Source: Azorinus chamasolen (taxonomy: Eukaryota; Mollusca; Bivalvia; Cardiida; Solecurtidae). From it: a stretch of 64,000 bases of DNA. A program made the position numbers and the translations under genes. This document shows positions 54,359 through 64,000 of this stretch, piece by piece. The notes beneath the pieces are model-generated. The model made no database searches. It saw only the letters and a list, made by a program, of their open reading frames with translations, and was not told where the DNA came from. Positions within the stretch are counted from its first letter, which is position 1. Every line of letters begins with the position of its first letter. The stretch spans positions 65,126,412 to 65,190,411 of the forward strand of contig OY755240.1 in the NCBI GenBank assembly GCA_963576725.1. The letters are read 5' to 3'.

Positions 54359-57200
54359 GGTGTAACAGGCCGTTTTTTCCCTGATCAGTTTTTCCCCCGG
54401 GGAAAGAATGGGGGGGGATGGCCTGGCTGGCCCAGTTCTTCCCCAACCGCAATTTTGTTTGAATATGTACTAAAGTAAGGAATTTGTCTGAGACTTTTTA
54501 ATTACGTTCAGTATAATTATACATGTATACCAATCTAATGACATGGCCTGTTTCTTCTCCCCTTGCATTTCTAACAAAGTAAGGGGTGAGGGCAAAACTG
54601 GGCCGATCAACCCATTTCTTCTCCCCTTGCTTGGCTGACTAATTAAGGTGGGGGAAAAATGGGCTGGCATGTTTTTTCTCCCCTTGCTTGGCTGACAAGT
54701 TGGGATGGGGGAAGAACTGGGCCGGCCCGTTTCTTCTCCCCTTGCTTTGATGATGATGGAGTCTCCTGTCGCTTCGTCGGACGAGTATTCAAACATGTAG
54801 TTAGCTGGTATGCTTCCTCATGTGGGAGTGGAGTCCTATCTGTGATGAACACCGTTTCCCGCATATGCTGCATGGGAAAGCACAATTCAGTTTGGTGCCA
54901 TTCTCAAGCTGCTCTCTTTTTGCCTGGATTTTAGACATCCTGTTGGCCTCAAAGGTCTTGGTTCTCTTGCCACAAAACTGTCTCCAAAGGGATCTATCAT
55001 GGGTCAGGGCTTCTCATGATGAAGTATCTATACCACAGGATGTCAGGTTGCTTTTTAAGACAATCTCTGTAACGTTTACAGGGACGTCCAATGTCACTGT
55101 GGCCTTCCTGAAATTGACCATACAGCAGCATTTTTGAGATCCTGCTGTCGTCCATACGTATAACATGGCCTTTCCAACGGAGCTGACTTTGAATGAGAAG
55201 GTGTTCAATGCTTCACATCCTGCATTTCTCCAGAACTTGTAGGTTGGTGACCTTATCTTGCCATTTTATGTTGCAGATTTGTCTCATGTATCTTTGGTAG
55301 AATTGTTCAAGTTGCCATAAGTGGTGACGATACATGGTCCATAAGCCGTTTGCTTAGCCTACCAAATGCAGCGCTGGCCTTTGCAATACGTGTTGTAATC
55401 TCAGCATCTATGAAGCAATTGCTGCTAATGGTACTGCCCAGGTAGCAGAACTACTCAACCGTCTTGATTTCAGTACCTTCTGTCATGATAGGTGGAGGAG
55501 CAGGAGTCCCCTGAGACGTGGGTATTGTCTGAAACATCGATTCTGTCTTGCCTAGGCTGATTGTGAGGCCAAAGCATTTACATGCAGTTGCAAATCTGTC
55601 CATGATGTATTGCATATCTTCATGAGAGTGAGCACCAAGAACACACTCTTCGGCAAACAGAAACTCTCTAACAAACACCTTGGATTTGGCCTGAAGGCTG
55701 CGAAGTTGAAAAGTTTGCTGTCTGTTCGAAATTTGATTCCATGGTCACAATCCTTGTATGCATCAGTGAGCATGGCTGCAAACATGATAGAAAACAGTCT
55801 AGGTGCAAGCACACAACCTTGTTTCACCCCATTTACCACTGGAAATGGTTCTGATGTAGCTCAATTTTCCCGGACTCTGGCCTTCATGCCATCATTAAAA
55901 GATGCAATAAGGGCGACAAGTTTCTCTGAACAGCCAAATCTACGCAGAATTTTCCACAGTCCATCGCGATTTTATGTTTCAAATGCCTTGGTGATATGTA
56001 CGAATACAAAGTGTAGTTCCATAGTTTGCTCACGACACTTCTCTTGCAACTGACGGACTGCGAAAACCATATCGGCTGTTCCTCTGTCAGCTCGGAAGCC
56101 ACACTGGGAGTCCGGTATTATTTTGTCTGTAACATGGTCTATGAGTCTGTTCAGTACTACTCTGGCAAATACCTTTCCTGTAATGCAAAGTAATAAGATA
56201 CCTCGATGGTTATCGCAGACAATCTTGTCACCTTTTCCCCTTGCGTTATTGAAAAGTAAAAAAGGGGGGGGGGGGGGGCTGGTCTGGCCCATTTCTTCTC
56301 CCTTTGCGTTACTGTCAAGTCAGGGTGGGGGAAATACAGGGCCTGCCAGTTTCTTCTCCCCTTGCATGGCTGACAAAGTAAGGGGTGGGGGAAAACTGGA
56401 CTGGCCCATTTCTTCTCCTCTTGCTTGGCTGACTAGTTATGGTGGGGGAAAACTGCACCGGTCCGTTCCTTCTCACCTTGCTTGGCTGACTAGTTATGGT
56501 GGTGTGGGGGGGGGGGGGGGGCTGGGCCGGCCCGTTCCTCCCATTGCTTGGCTGACTAGTTATGATGATGGAAAACCCTGGACCGGCCTGTTTCTTCTCG
56601 CCTTGCTTGGCTGACTAGTTATGGGGGGACTGGGCTGACTAGTTATGGTGGGGGGAAATTGCACCGGTCCGTTCCTTCTCACCTTGCTTGGCTGACTAGT
56701 TATGGTGGTGGGGGGGGGGGGGGACTGGGCCGGCCCGTTCCTCCCATTGCTTGGCTGACTAGTTATGATGATGGAAAACCCTGGACCGGCCTGTTTCTTC
56801 TCCCTTGCTTGGCTGACTAGTTTGTGTTGGGGTTTTTTGTTGTTTTTTGTTGGGTTATTTTTTTTTGGGGGGGGGGGGGGGCTGGGCATGCCTGTTTTTT
56901 CTCCCCTTGCCTGGCTGACTTGTTATGGTGGTGTGGGGGGACTGGGTCGGTCCATTTCTTCTCCCCTTGCTTTGCTGACAAGTTATGAGAGGGGGACTGT
57001 GCCGGCCCATTTCTTCTCCCCTTGCTCGACTGACTAGTTATGGTGGAAAAAACTGGGCCTGCCTGTTTCTTCTCCCCTTGCATGGCTTACAAAGTAAGGG
57101 GTGGGAGTAAACTGCGCAGGCCTGTTTCTTCTGCCCTTGCTTGGCTGAAAAGTTTGGATGGGGGAAGCACTGGGCCGGGGAAGAAATGGCCTGTTACACC
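54359..57200. mobile_element. TIR element with minisatellite arms enclosing a dead RT
   Basis: Inverted termini GGTGTAACAGGCC...TTTCCC (54359) and its complement (ending 57200) differ at two of 23 positions. Each arm contains about 58-bp tandem units (GTTTCTTCTCCCCTTGCTTGG) whose GGCCxxTTTCTTCTCCCC resembles the terminus itself. G-runs of 12-14 occur in the right arm. Between the arms lies a minus-strand retrotransposon fragment. The target duplication is not clear (possibly GTAT). Confidence 0.65.
54801..56240 (-). pseudogene. Non-LTR retrotransposon reverse transcriptase, degenerate
   Basis: Read on the minus strand, fragments in shifting frames give, in order: CDNHRGILLL...ARVVLNRL and QCGFRADRGTADM (fingers/palm, 56230-56050); NGVKQGCVLAP (55839-55800); the A/DD region as FAEECVLGAHS, where FADD is expected (about 55660), so the catalytic Asp pair is changed; LTISLGKTE; FCYLGSTISSN; and a C-terminal CxxC/HxxxH-like segment CSICGKRC...HSHMRKH before a stop at 54801. 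There are several frameshifts and stops. The arrangement matches the common invertebrate non-LTR RT used by 'craniofacial development protein 2-like' annotations. It is not functional. Confidence 0.85.
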
Positions 57201-57307
57201 GGTATGTCATTTGTTCAATGTCAATTCCAACTGATATTGATATTTGTTTCTGTATTATAATTCAGGTAGGAAATTTGTTACTCAAAATTTCGCAATACTT
57301 TATTTTT

Positions 57308-58302
57308 ATTATGTCCCGTTGTCCATCCATCTGTCTGTCTGTCTGTCAGTGTGTCACGCTTTTAGGTGTAGTTGGTTGTCACAGCTTTCTCAAGTGTTAT
57401 ATGTCAGTAATTTCTACATTTATACACATGAAACTTCACATACGCATCAATTACCATCTGTGCTATCATTTGGCACACCACCCATTCTGCCCGCAAGCCC
57501 AAGGTAAAGGTCAAATGCCTTGGAAATTTTACATGCAGTTGGTTGTCACATTTACATGCAGCTGGTTGTCACAGTTTTTTCATATCTCCCTAACCACTGT
57601 AGCTTTTGCCATGGAATGGCATATACACATTAAACACTATACATACTTTTATTGCCCACCCAGCTTAGGCTGCCCACAAGCCCAAGGTCAAGGTCAAATG
57701 ACTTGGAAAGTTTACGTGCAGTTGGTTGACAGTTTTTTCATCGTCTTATGTCTCCCTAACCACTGTAGCTATTCGCATGGTATTGCATATACACATTAAA
57801 TACCATCTGTACTTTCATTGCACACCGAACCCATGCTGCCCTAAAGCCCAATGTCAAGGTCAAATGACTTAGGACTTTTGTTTGCAGTTGGTTATCACAG
57901 TTTTTTATCGTCTTCTATCTCACTAACCACTATAGCTGTTCGCATGGAATTGCATATACACATTCAACATCATCCATACTTTCATTGCCCACCCAGTCCA
58001 TGCTGCCCGCAAGCCCAAGGTTAAGGTCAAATGACTTAGGAATTTTACGTGCAGTTTTTTGTCACATATTTTCATTGTCTTATGTCTCATTAGCCACTAT
58101 AGCTATTGGCATGTAATTGCATATACACATTAAACACCATCCATACTTTCATTAATACCCGGCCCATGCTGCCCGCACGCAAAGGTCAATGTCAAATGAC
58201 TTAGGAATTTTATGTGCAACTAGGCAAGCACCTACACGGGGAAGTTTATGTGCAGCTAGGCAAGCACCTACACGGGGGCATCGCTGTTTCTTACAGACAC
58301 AA
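57308..58302 (+). mobile_element. ATGCCCCCG-family element, head damaged, first of a head-to-tail pair
   Basis: It starts near TTATGTCCCGTTG with CTGTCTGTCTGTC, then about six cores keyed on CAGTTGGTTGTCACA and CATATACACATTAAACAC. It ends CGGGGGCATCG, hairpin ...CTTACAGACACAA, five bases before the next copy's head. Confidence 0.7.
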
Positions 58303-58307
58303 TTTCT

Positions 58308-58803
58308 ATGCCCCCGTTGACGATAGTCAGGGGGCATTATGTTTTGCAAATGTCCGTCCGTCCGTCTGTCTGTCCATCTGTCAAGATTTTAAGTGCAGTT
58401 GGTTGTCACTGTTTTTCAAGTGTTATAAGTCAGTAATTTCTACACTTATACACATGAAACTTCACATACACATCAATTACCATCTGTGCTATCATTTGGC
58501 ACCCACCCATGCTGCCCACAAGCCCAAGGCCGAGGTAAAATGACTTTGAAAGTTTACGTGCAGTTGGTTGTCACATTTACGTGCAGTTTTTTGTCACAGT
58601 TTTTTCATTGTCTTATATCTCCCTAACCACTGTAGCTATTGCCATGGAATTGCATATACACATTAAACACCGTCCATACTTTCATTGCACACCCAGCCCA
58701 TGCTGCCCACAAGGTCAATGTCAAATGACTAGGAAATTTTACGTGCAGCTAGGCAAGCACCTAAACGGGGGCATCATTTAGTCTTACAGACACAATTTTC
58801 TAG
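58308..58803 (+). mobile_element. ATGCCCCCG-family element, second of a head-to-tail pair
   Basis: The head is ATGCCCCC...GGGGGCAT, followed by GTCCGTCCGTCTG and two to three cores. It ends CGGGGGCATC, hairpin with GTCTTACAGAC, CACAATTTT and CTAG at 58803. It is very close to the 12336 copy. Confidence 0.8.
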
Positions 58804-58832
58804 TCTAATTTGCAATACTTTTGCCCAGAGGC

Positions 58833-59092
58833 AGTGTGTCATATAGGGATCACTTTTCCGTCATCTGTCCGTCCGGCTGTCTGTCTGTCCATCATACTTT
58901 CTTTTTTGCCGTCATTTCCTAACTTATCATAGGGCTTTCAATTTTCACATGTGCCATCCTCTCAATAAGGACCATTGATGTAACTAAGGTTCGTTGCTCT
59001 ACATGCAATACTTTCTGATTTGTTCTGATTTTTTGGGTATTATTCTGACACTTTTCCCAGCAGGTGACACATGTGTTCCTTTGAGCACTCTT
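58833..59092 (+). mobile_element. Possible short hairpin-headed element
   Basis: GTGTCATATAGGGATCAC, then CTGTCCGTCCGGCTGTC, and at the far end GTGACACATGTG...GAGCAC and TCTTG. The blueprint fits but each piece is weak. Confidence 0.4.
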
Positions 59093-59334
59093 GTATTACA
59101 TTAAATCTTTGAATACCTGACATTTTATACAGTTACATGTATAACATTTACTGCTCATATTTAAGTTAAAGCATCGCAAATATACTGTTTGTTACTGAAA
59201 GTCTATATCAAGATATTTCTTGCCCAACTTCAAGACATAACAAGATCTAATTGTAACAGAATCCGTTTCATAATGTCCCCCAAACGAAAATGACAACTGG
59301 CATTTATGAGCAAAATATCACAGGCCATCACTGG

Positions 59335-59850
59335 GTTACTATGGCAACCACCAGTTTTGAAACACGCAATTAAGTTTGGGGTACCCATATACCACTACTG
59401 ACCAATTTTTCGAAAAAAATCTAATAAGATGTAAATTGTGACCAGGACACCAGACTATTACCATGGCAACCAAATATTTCAAAACACCTTGATTGAGTTT
59501 GGGGTAACCAACTACCCCTAAATGCCAACGTTCAGCAAAATCGAACAATATCTAAATATACCGGTCAGAGCCGGCCATTCAGTTACCATGGTAACCAATT
59601 CTTTCGAAAGACCTGCCAAATCAACTTGGATTGCCAAAATATCCCAACGTACCAATTTTAAGCAAAATCAAACAATATTTAAATATCTGAATTTCGACCA
59701 GTCAGAGCCACCATTCAGTTACCAGGGCAACCAATTCTTTGGAAAGACCCACCAATCAGTCAATATTTTTGGATATATTCCAAAATATCCCGACGTACCA
59801 ATTTTCAGCAAAATTTAACAATACATTTTGTATCTAAATTTGTTTGAAAA
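59335..59850. repeat. Tandem repeat of RFX X-box motifs, four units of 122-136 bp
   Basis: GTTACTATGGCAACC (59335), ATTACCATGGCAACC (59457), GTTACCATGGTAACC (59582) and GTTACCAGGGCAACC (59718) each start a unit that continues with TTCGAAA, a TTTGGGGTA or CAAAATATC stretch, and AGCAAAATCAAACAATAT. The motif is a palindromic X-box. Unit ends drift, so the array is old. Confidence 0.75.
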
Positions 59851-59884
59851 AAAGGATCTAAATTTCGACTGGTCAGACTAACTA

Positions 59885-60245
59885 GTGTAATCACCCTTTA
59901 TCTCAGTAGAGTAGAATTTGTGTTTAGACAAATAACACGCACTCTCAAAATGGATAATTCTCAAAATGCAGAAAGCTCTTATAGTGAAACATTTTTCATA
60001 TCTATGCTCTGCATTAAGGTGCCAGCTGTCAATATAACTCCTATCAGTGTATCTGTTGTGAAGTTCAGCTCAATACAAGTTCGAGTATTCTATGCTCTAG
60101 CATTATTTAAGTACTGTAATGTTATCTGCTTCAGAATTGTTTTAAGTTTGTTCACAAACATTAGTCAAACCAAGGAGTTGTCATTGACCCGTGCCAAGAA
60201 TACATCAGATGATATTCTTAATAAGTACTTTTCAAATAATCATAT
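59885..60245. repeat. Diverged interspersed repeat, second copy at about 38225-38500
   Basis: Shared landmarks are AGTAGAGTAGAA..TTGTGTTTAG, GGATAATTCTCAAAATGC, CATATCTATG and ATCTGCTTCAGAATTGTT. An open frame here (59920-60249) is not conserved in the other copy, so I do not call it a gene. Confidence 0.6.
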
Positions 60246-61655
60246 CTGAAAATGAACTGTTGGCTTAGCCGGAAAATATTTGAAACATAGATTAAATATG
60301 CCTTATGAGAGAACACAGTCCATGTAATGGCATCTGTTGAAAAGGATTAACACCTCATGCCATCACATCTAACAGAGGTCAGATTGTCACAATCATTGCT
60401 GCTGGAAATGCTCTTGGGAACTGCATTCCTCCAAATATGTTTTACTTAGGAAGCGAGTTAAAACGATTTTTTTCTTCAAAACACCGCATTAAAATCGCCT
60501 TATTTAAAATAAATAAATTAAAAGACTCAAGCTTCTCTGATTCAATATGCCTTTAAAGCGTTAACATTTTCTAATGTGCGCTTCAGATCCTGATCTCCAT
60601 ATTAAGAAGAAATTATATATATAAAAATTACGACCATCCTCATATTTGCAGATGTTCATAAAGCGCAATAGTAATAACTCTGTAACGACAAATTAAACGA
60701 ACCTCAAAATCAATTCAGCTTGTGTTGCATAAAGCATTTATGCGAAGTTTCATTAATATCCTTTCAATGGTTTTCCCAGAAAATAACAGGCATACCAAAA
60801 GTTGACTGACGAAAAAAGCAACGAATGCACAAAGTTCAATGACCATATTTTTTGTTGTCAGGTAGTTTCCTCCGTTTCCTTCGGAGCACTCCTTCAAGGA
60901 TGTTCGAAAGTTTCCTGTGCTGATTAGATATATTAAATAGTCCGCATTATATATACTATATTATTTACGAGATTCAACATCAACAGATTCATCTACGAGC
61001 AACCGTTTAAACGCGTTTGCGCCAGCCGTTATTACTGTGGTAAGACCCCACTCCCCCATGTTTAAATGGCCGTGGTATACCCGTCCCGTTTACAAGATAG
61101 TCAGTTATCCCATCCCACACATGAATTCGATAGAGCTAACATATACAAAAGATTCATCCCTAGGCCTACGTTTCCTGTATAGCTTGTTAAAGCTTAATTA
61201 ACGATAATGATCCTAACAATAAGGCCTCGCCGTAGAGGATTTAGAATGCTAGATTAATATCGGACACTTGTCCGTAAGGATATAGACTCGTTACCAACTG
61301 TTGGTTGGTTCCCTGCTAGAGTAGTACTACTGTGCCCGGAGACCAGTAATTGCTTAAGGTGTCATGTCACTCATGTGATTAAACCCTACAATCTTACAAA
61401 GGGGAATTAAGATAAGTTTATAACTACCGGGTTCAAGATTCTAATAGAGAACTTACATAGATACGTCTCACATAACCCCAGTAACACTCGTGTGCACATT
61501 TTCCCAAGTAGAGTGTCCTTGTAGAGTACACCAAGTTCGTTCAGACTGCGTAGACCCAGACCAGAGAACTCCCCTGGGAGCCTACACTCAGAGTCCATCC
61601 AATTTGCGACTTGTAGTGAAAAATAACATACCATCCGTATTAGCCCGAAAGCACT
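60246..61655. other. No gene or clear repeat recognised
   Basis: This is AT-rich with some CpG (ACGCGTTTGCGCC near 61011). A minus-strand frame at 61407-61733 is hydrophobic but overlaps sequence related to the long-TIR element interior at about 36360-36420. Nothing else is supported. Confidence 0.35.
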
Positions 61656-61659
61656 AAAT

Positions 61660-62720
61660 GAAAAAGTAGTAAAGTCAAGCAGGAAAAGCCACACACAAAA
61701 CGCTACCATCACCAAAACACCTACAGAAAGCATAGCAATTTATACTCATACACATACATACAGTAGAAAGTCACATACAAGACGCAATCACCACCAACAC
61801 ATCAATAGACAATATTTACATTCGCCCTGCAACGTCCTTATATAACCTTATTCTAAAAAGTAAGTTGCATTTTCCCATGAACGTTCATTTCAATTCCGGT
61901 TTGAGTCGGTTCTCCTTTTCCCAAAATTCCGCTGTGAAATTTGAAATGTGGCATCTTCTTACTGAGAATTATCACTTGAATACATAATATTGCCAACTTT
62001 AACAGCCGTGGCGTATCAAAATATTTTATCAAGTAATAAACGACCTAGATAGCGGCTATTACGTGACCGGTATATACAATTTAAAAAAAAATATCCGTTG
62101 AAATATAAGAAATACAATGGAATATAAAAATAAGAAATAACTGACGTACTCCCGGTGTTCATGAGGTTATGCAACGCATAGCTTTACGAGCAAAGATTCA
62201 CGTGAAACCCTTCGGGCTTCACTAACTTTGCTCATAAAGCTATAACGCATAACCTCATGAACACCGGAAGCACGTCATTCATTTCTTAAGTATGCCACAC
62301 ACACATGTAGCCATACACACGCAAACACACCAGAAGAACACATAAAACACCAACAAATATACGAGCACCAGAGACAAACATGAACAAAACACAAGCACAA
62401 AGACACAAGAGAAACAAGAGGTACATTTTATATATAAACACTTTGTTGTTTTAAATGCCCAACTTCCTGTAAAATGTTTTAGGGATGCTGATGATGCAAA
62501 AAAATGACCAAAGGGCCGTCCTCGAGAAAATTAACAGGGGGGCAAATGTCCGCCCAAGCTAAACCGTTAGGGGGCAAATGTCCGCCCAAGTCCAACAGGG
62601 GGGCAAGTGTCAGGGGAGGGGCAAATGTCCGCCCAGGCTAAAACACCATGGGACAAATGTCCGCCCATGCCCAAAGGTCCGGGGGGCAAATGTCCGGGGG
62701 GCAAATGTCCGTAAGACAGA
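61660..62720. mobile_element. Long-TIR element remnant, interrupted by a palindromic block
   Basis: 61665-61800 and 62290-62420 are the reverse complement of interior sequence at about 36190-36420. They are separated by the palindromic MITE block (61814-62300). From 62440 the terminal array of GGGGGCAAATGTCCGCCC repeats runs to CAAATGTCCGTAAGAC near 62715. Confidence 0.6.
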
Positions 62721-62843
62721 GCAACTGCAGGGAAGCTGTTAAAGGCACGACAGAGAAAAGGTAATACATGAGTCTAGTAAGCTCATCCCATTTCTGGGTT
62801 TAAGAGTATACCATCATAGAGTACTACCCTCGGCCTGTCATCG

Positions 62844-63226
62844 CATCAAATCATTGCAAAAAAGTGTAATTAGAGGCCTCAATTAAACTCGTTTGTAAAA
62901 GCTTGGGAAACCCCATGCATGATTAGTTGCTATTTGAAGGTACTTTTTATATATAAACACTTTGTTGTTTTAAATGCCCAACTTCCTGTAAAATGTTTTA
63001 GGGATGCTGATGATGCAAAAAATGACCAAAGGGCCGTCCTCGAGAAAATGTCCGCCCAAGCTAAACCGTTAGGGGGCAAATGTCCGCCCAAGTCCAACAG
63101 GGGGGGCAAGTGTCGGGGGGCAAATGTCCGCCCAGGCTAAAACACCAGGGGGCAAATTTCCGCCCATGCCCAAATCGAGGGCAAAGGTCCGGAGGCAAGT
63201 GTCCGGGGGGCAAATGTCCGTAAACC
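62844..63226. mobile_element. Solo terminal array of the long-TIR element, flanked by 29-bp repeats
   Basis: This 383-bp piece matches the reverse complement of 32194-32545 and ends CAAATGTCCGTAAACC. It lies between two identical 29-bp sequences (62815-62843 and 63227-63255, starting CATAGAGTACTACCC). Confidence 0.7.
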
Positions 63227-63255
63227 CATAGAGTACTACCCTCGGCCTGTCATCG

Positions 63256-64000
63256 TGCAAGCAAAACCCATTTTTGGAAGCAGTATAGCTCATTTGGAGC
63301 ATGTGGGGATATTGAGACAGGAAAAACCTAGCTTAACATATTCAGCCACCGTTTTGATGACTTCTACCGCCTTTAGGTAGTATGCTTGGTCATTCCCAAC
63401 ACTGAAACTCCTATTGAGCCATCCGATCAGGATCTGCACTGTTGTCATCATGAGAAAAAGCCAAAGACAGCCCTTATCTTACAAAAAGGGTCATATACAA
63501 CTCGAAACCATAATGTAGTATCAGGGACATAGTGGATGAATGAGCCAAGTAGGTTATATGAGACGCCCTTCAGACTTGACTGTCTGGGTCTCCTCAACCA
63601 GCAGTAATATTCACACAGGAAATACGGTTGGGAGATATTAATTAATGGCATAAGGATTTATACATGAATTTCTATAGATACGACTCAATGAAAAAACAGG
63701 ATTTCCTATGCACAAGACTCAATGAATCCCAGAGCTGCACGTCTGTATCATTTCTAGGCATTATACCCATGCAAAGTGCACCTAAATCCGTGCAAACAGT
63801 GCAGACCCAGGTCCGAGGACTCTTCATTACGAGTTCTTGAATCGGTCCAGTTTACGATTTACAGTAAATTTAACCTCCCATCTTGGATAGCCAAAAAAAG
63901 ACTAGACCCATTAGGGGAGTAACTTTAGCTCAATCTGGGGCACACAGGGACAATGAGTCAAAAACCTAGTTTAAATCATTCAGCCCTTTTGACGATCTAT
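63256..64000. other. Diverged repeat pair, no gene
   Basis: The phrase TAGCTCA-TTGGAGCATGTGGGGAT...AACCTAGCTTAA at about 63288 recurs in degraded form near 63927 (TAGCTCAATCTGGGGCA). A MITE-like stem (GTGCAAACAGTGCAGACCC) is at about 63793. A 67-codon minus-strand frame at 63448-63651 has no recognised family. Confidence 0.4.

Noticed and set aside
56123..57083. Pro/Gly-rich frames on both strands
   Set aside because: They are translation of G-rich 58-bp tandem units in the arm of the TIR element.
59920..60249. 109-codon plus-strand frame
   Set aside because: The related repeat copy at about 38280-38500 does not keep the frame, and there are no domain features.
63448..63651. 67-codon minus-strand frame (SLKGVSYNLLGSFIHYVPD)
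   Set aside because: It reads smoothly, but I recognise no family, see no splice signals, and it lies between diverged repeats; too weak to call.

Overview
The window looks like nuclear DNA of a bivalve mollusc, most likely a clam-type heteroconch. The reasons are its AT-rich, intron-like composition, thousands of bases of 'pearl'-type tandem-core repeats (the class known from oyster, Donax and other bivalves), a tRNA-derived SINE with the (ACTC)n tail common in molluscs, and a split eukaryotic coding region. There is no bacterial gene organisation. Most open reading frames are translations of repeats.

One cellular gene is well supported: a trypsin-fold serine peptidase-like protein on the + strand. 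One exon (10110-11038) carries the catalytic His and Asp regions. The terminal exon (29571-29803) carries the GDSGS serine box. The splice phases join exactly across an 18,532-bp intron that consists largely of nested mobile elements. Upstream exons are not identified; a CpG-rich promoter-like segment lies near 1.95-2.15 kb. A weaker small minus-strand ORF (about 2.8-2.94 kb) has a perfect RFX X-box upstream.

Layout: 0-3.3 kb is a hAT insertion inside a palindromic MITE, TTAA-flanked MITEs and possible promoters. 3.35-9.7 kb is nested pearl-like elements. 10.1-11.04 kb is peptidase exon A. 11.04-29.57 kb is the intron, with an onion-like cluster of pearl-like elements (11.4-21.2 kb), a second three-level nest (23.7-27.35 kb) and another element (28.1-29.4 kb). 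29.57-29.80 kb is exon B. 29.9-31.67 kb is a run of TTAA MITEs. 31,677-52,793 is a single LTR retrotransposon about 21 kb long, flanked by CACA duplications and swollen by at least eight younger insertions (a 4.5-kb long-TIR element, several pearl-like elements, a pogo-type element, a SINE). 52.8-64 kb holds a 45-bp minisatellite, a TIR element with minisatellite ends enclosing a dead reverse transcriptase, a head-to-tail pair of pearl-like elements, an RFX-motif tandem array and ends of long-TIR elements.

The main system-level observation is that at least seven repeat families with unrelated sequence share one blueprint: a 5' hairpin head, a GTC-rich stretch, 140-170-bp tandem cores, a 3' inverted copy of the head arm, a short 3' hairpin, then CTTG, CTAG or CCAG and T. 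Five filled/empty site pairs within the window show insertion into T-runs with a net gain of exactly two T and no longer target duplication. This fits Helentron/Helitron-like rolling-circle elements. No Rep/helicase gene is present here, so the replicase must be elsewhere.
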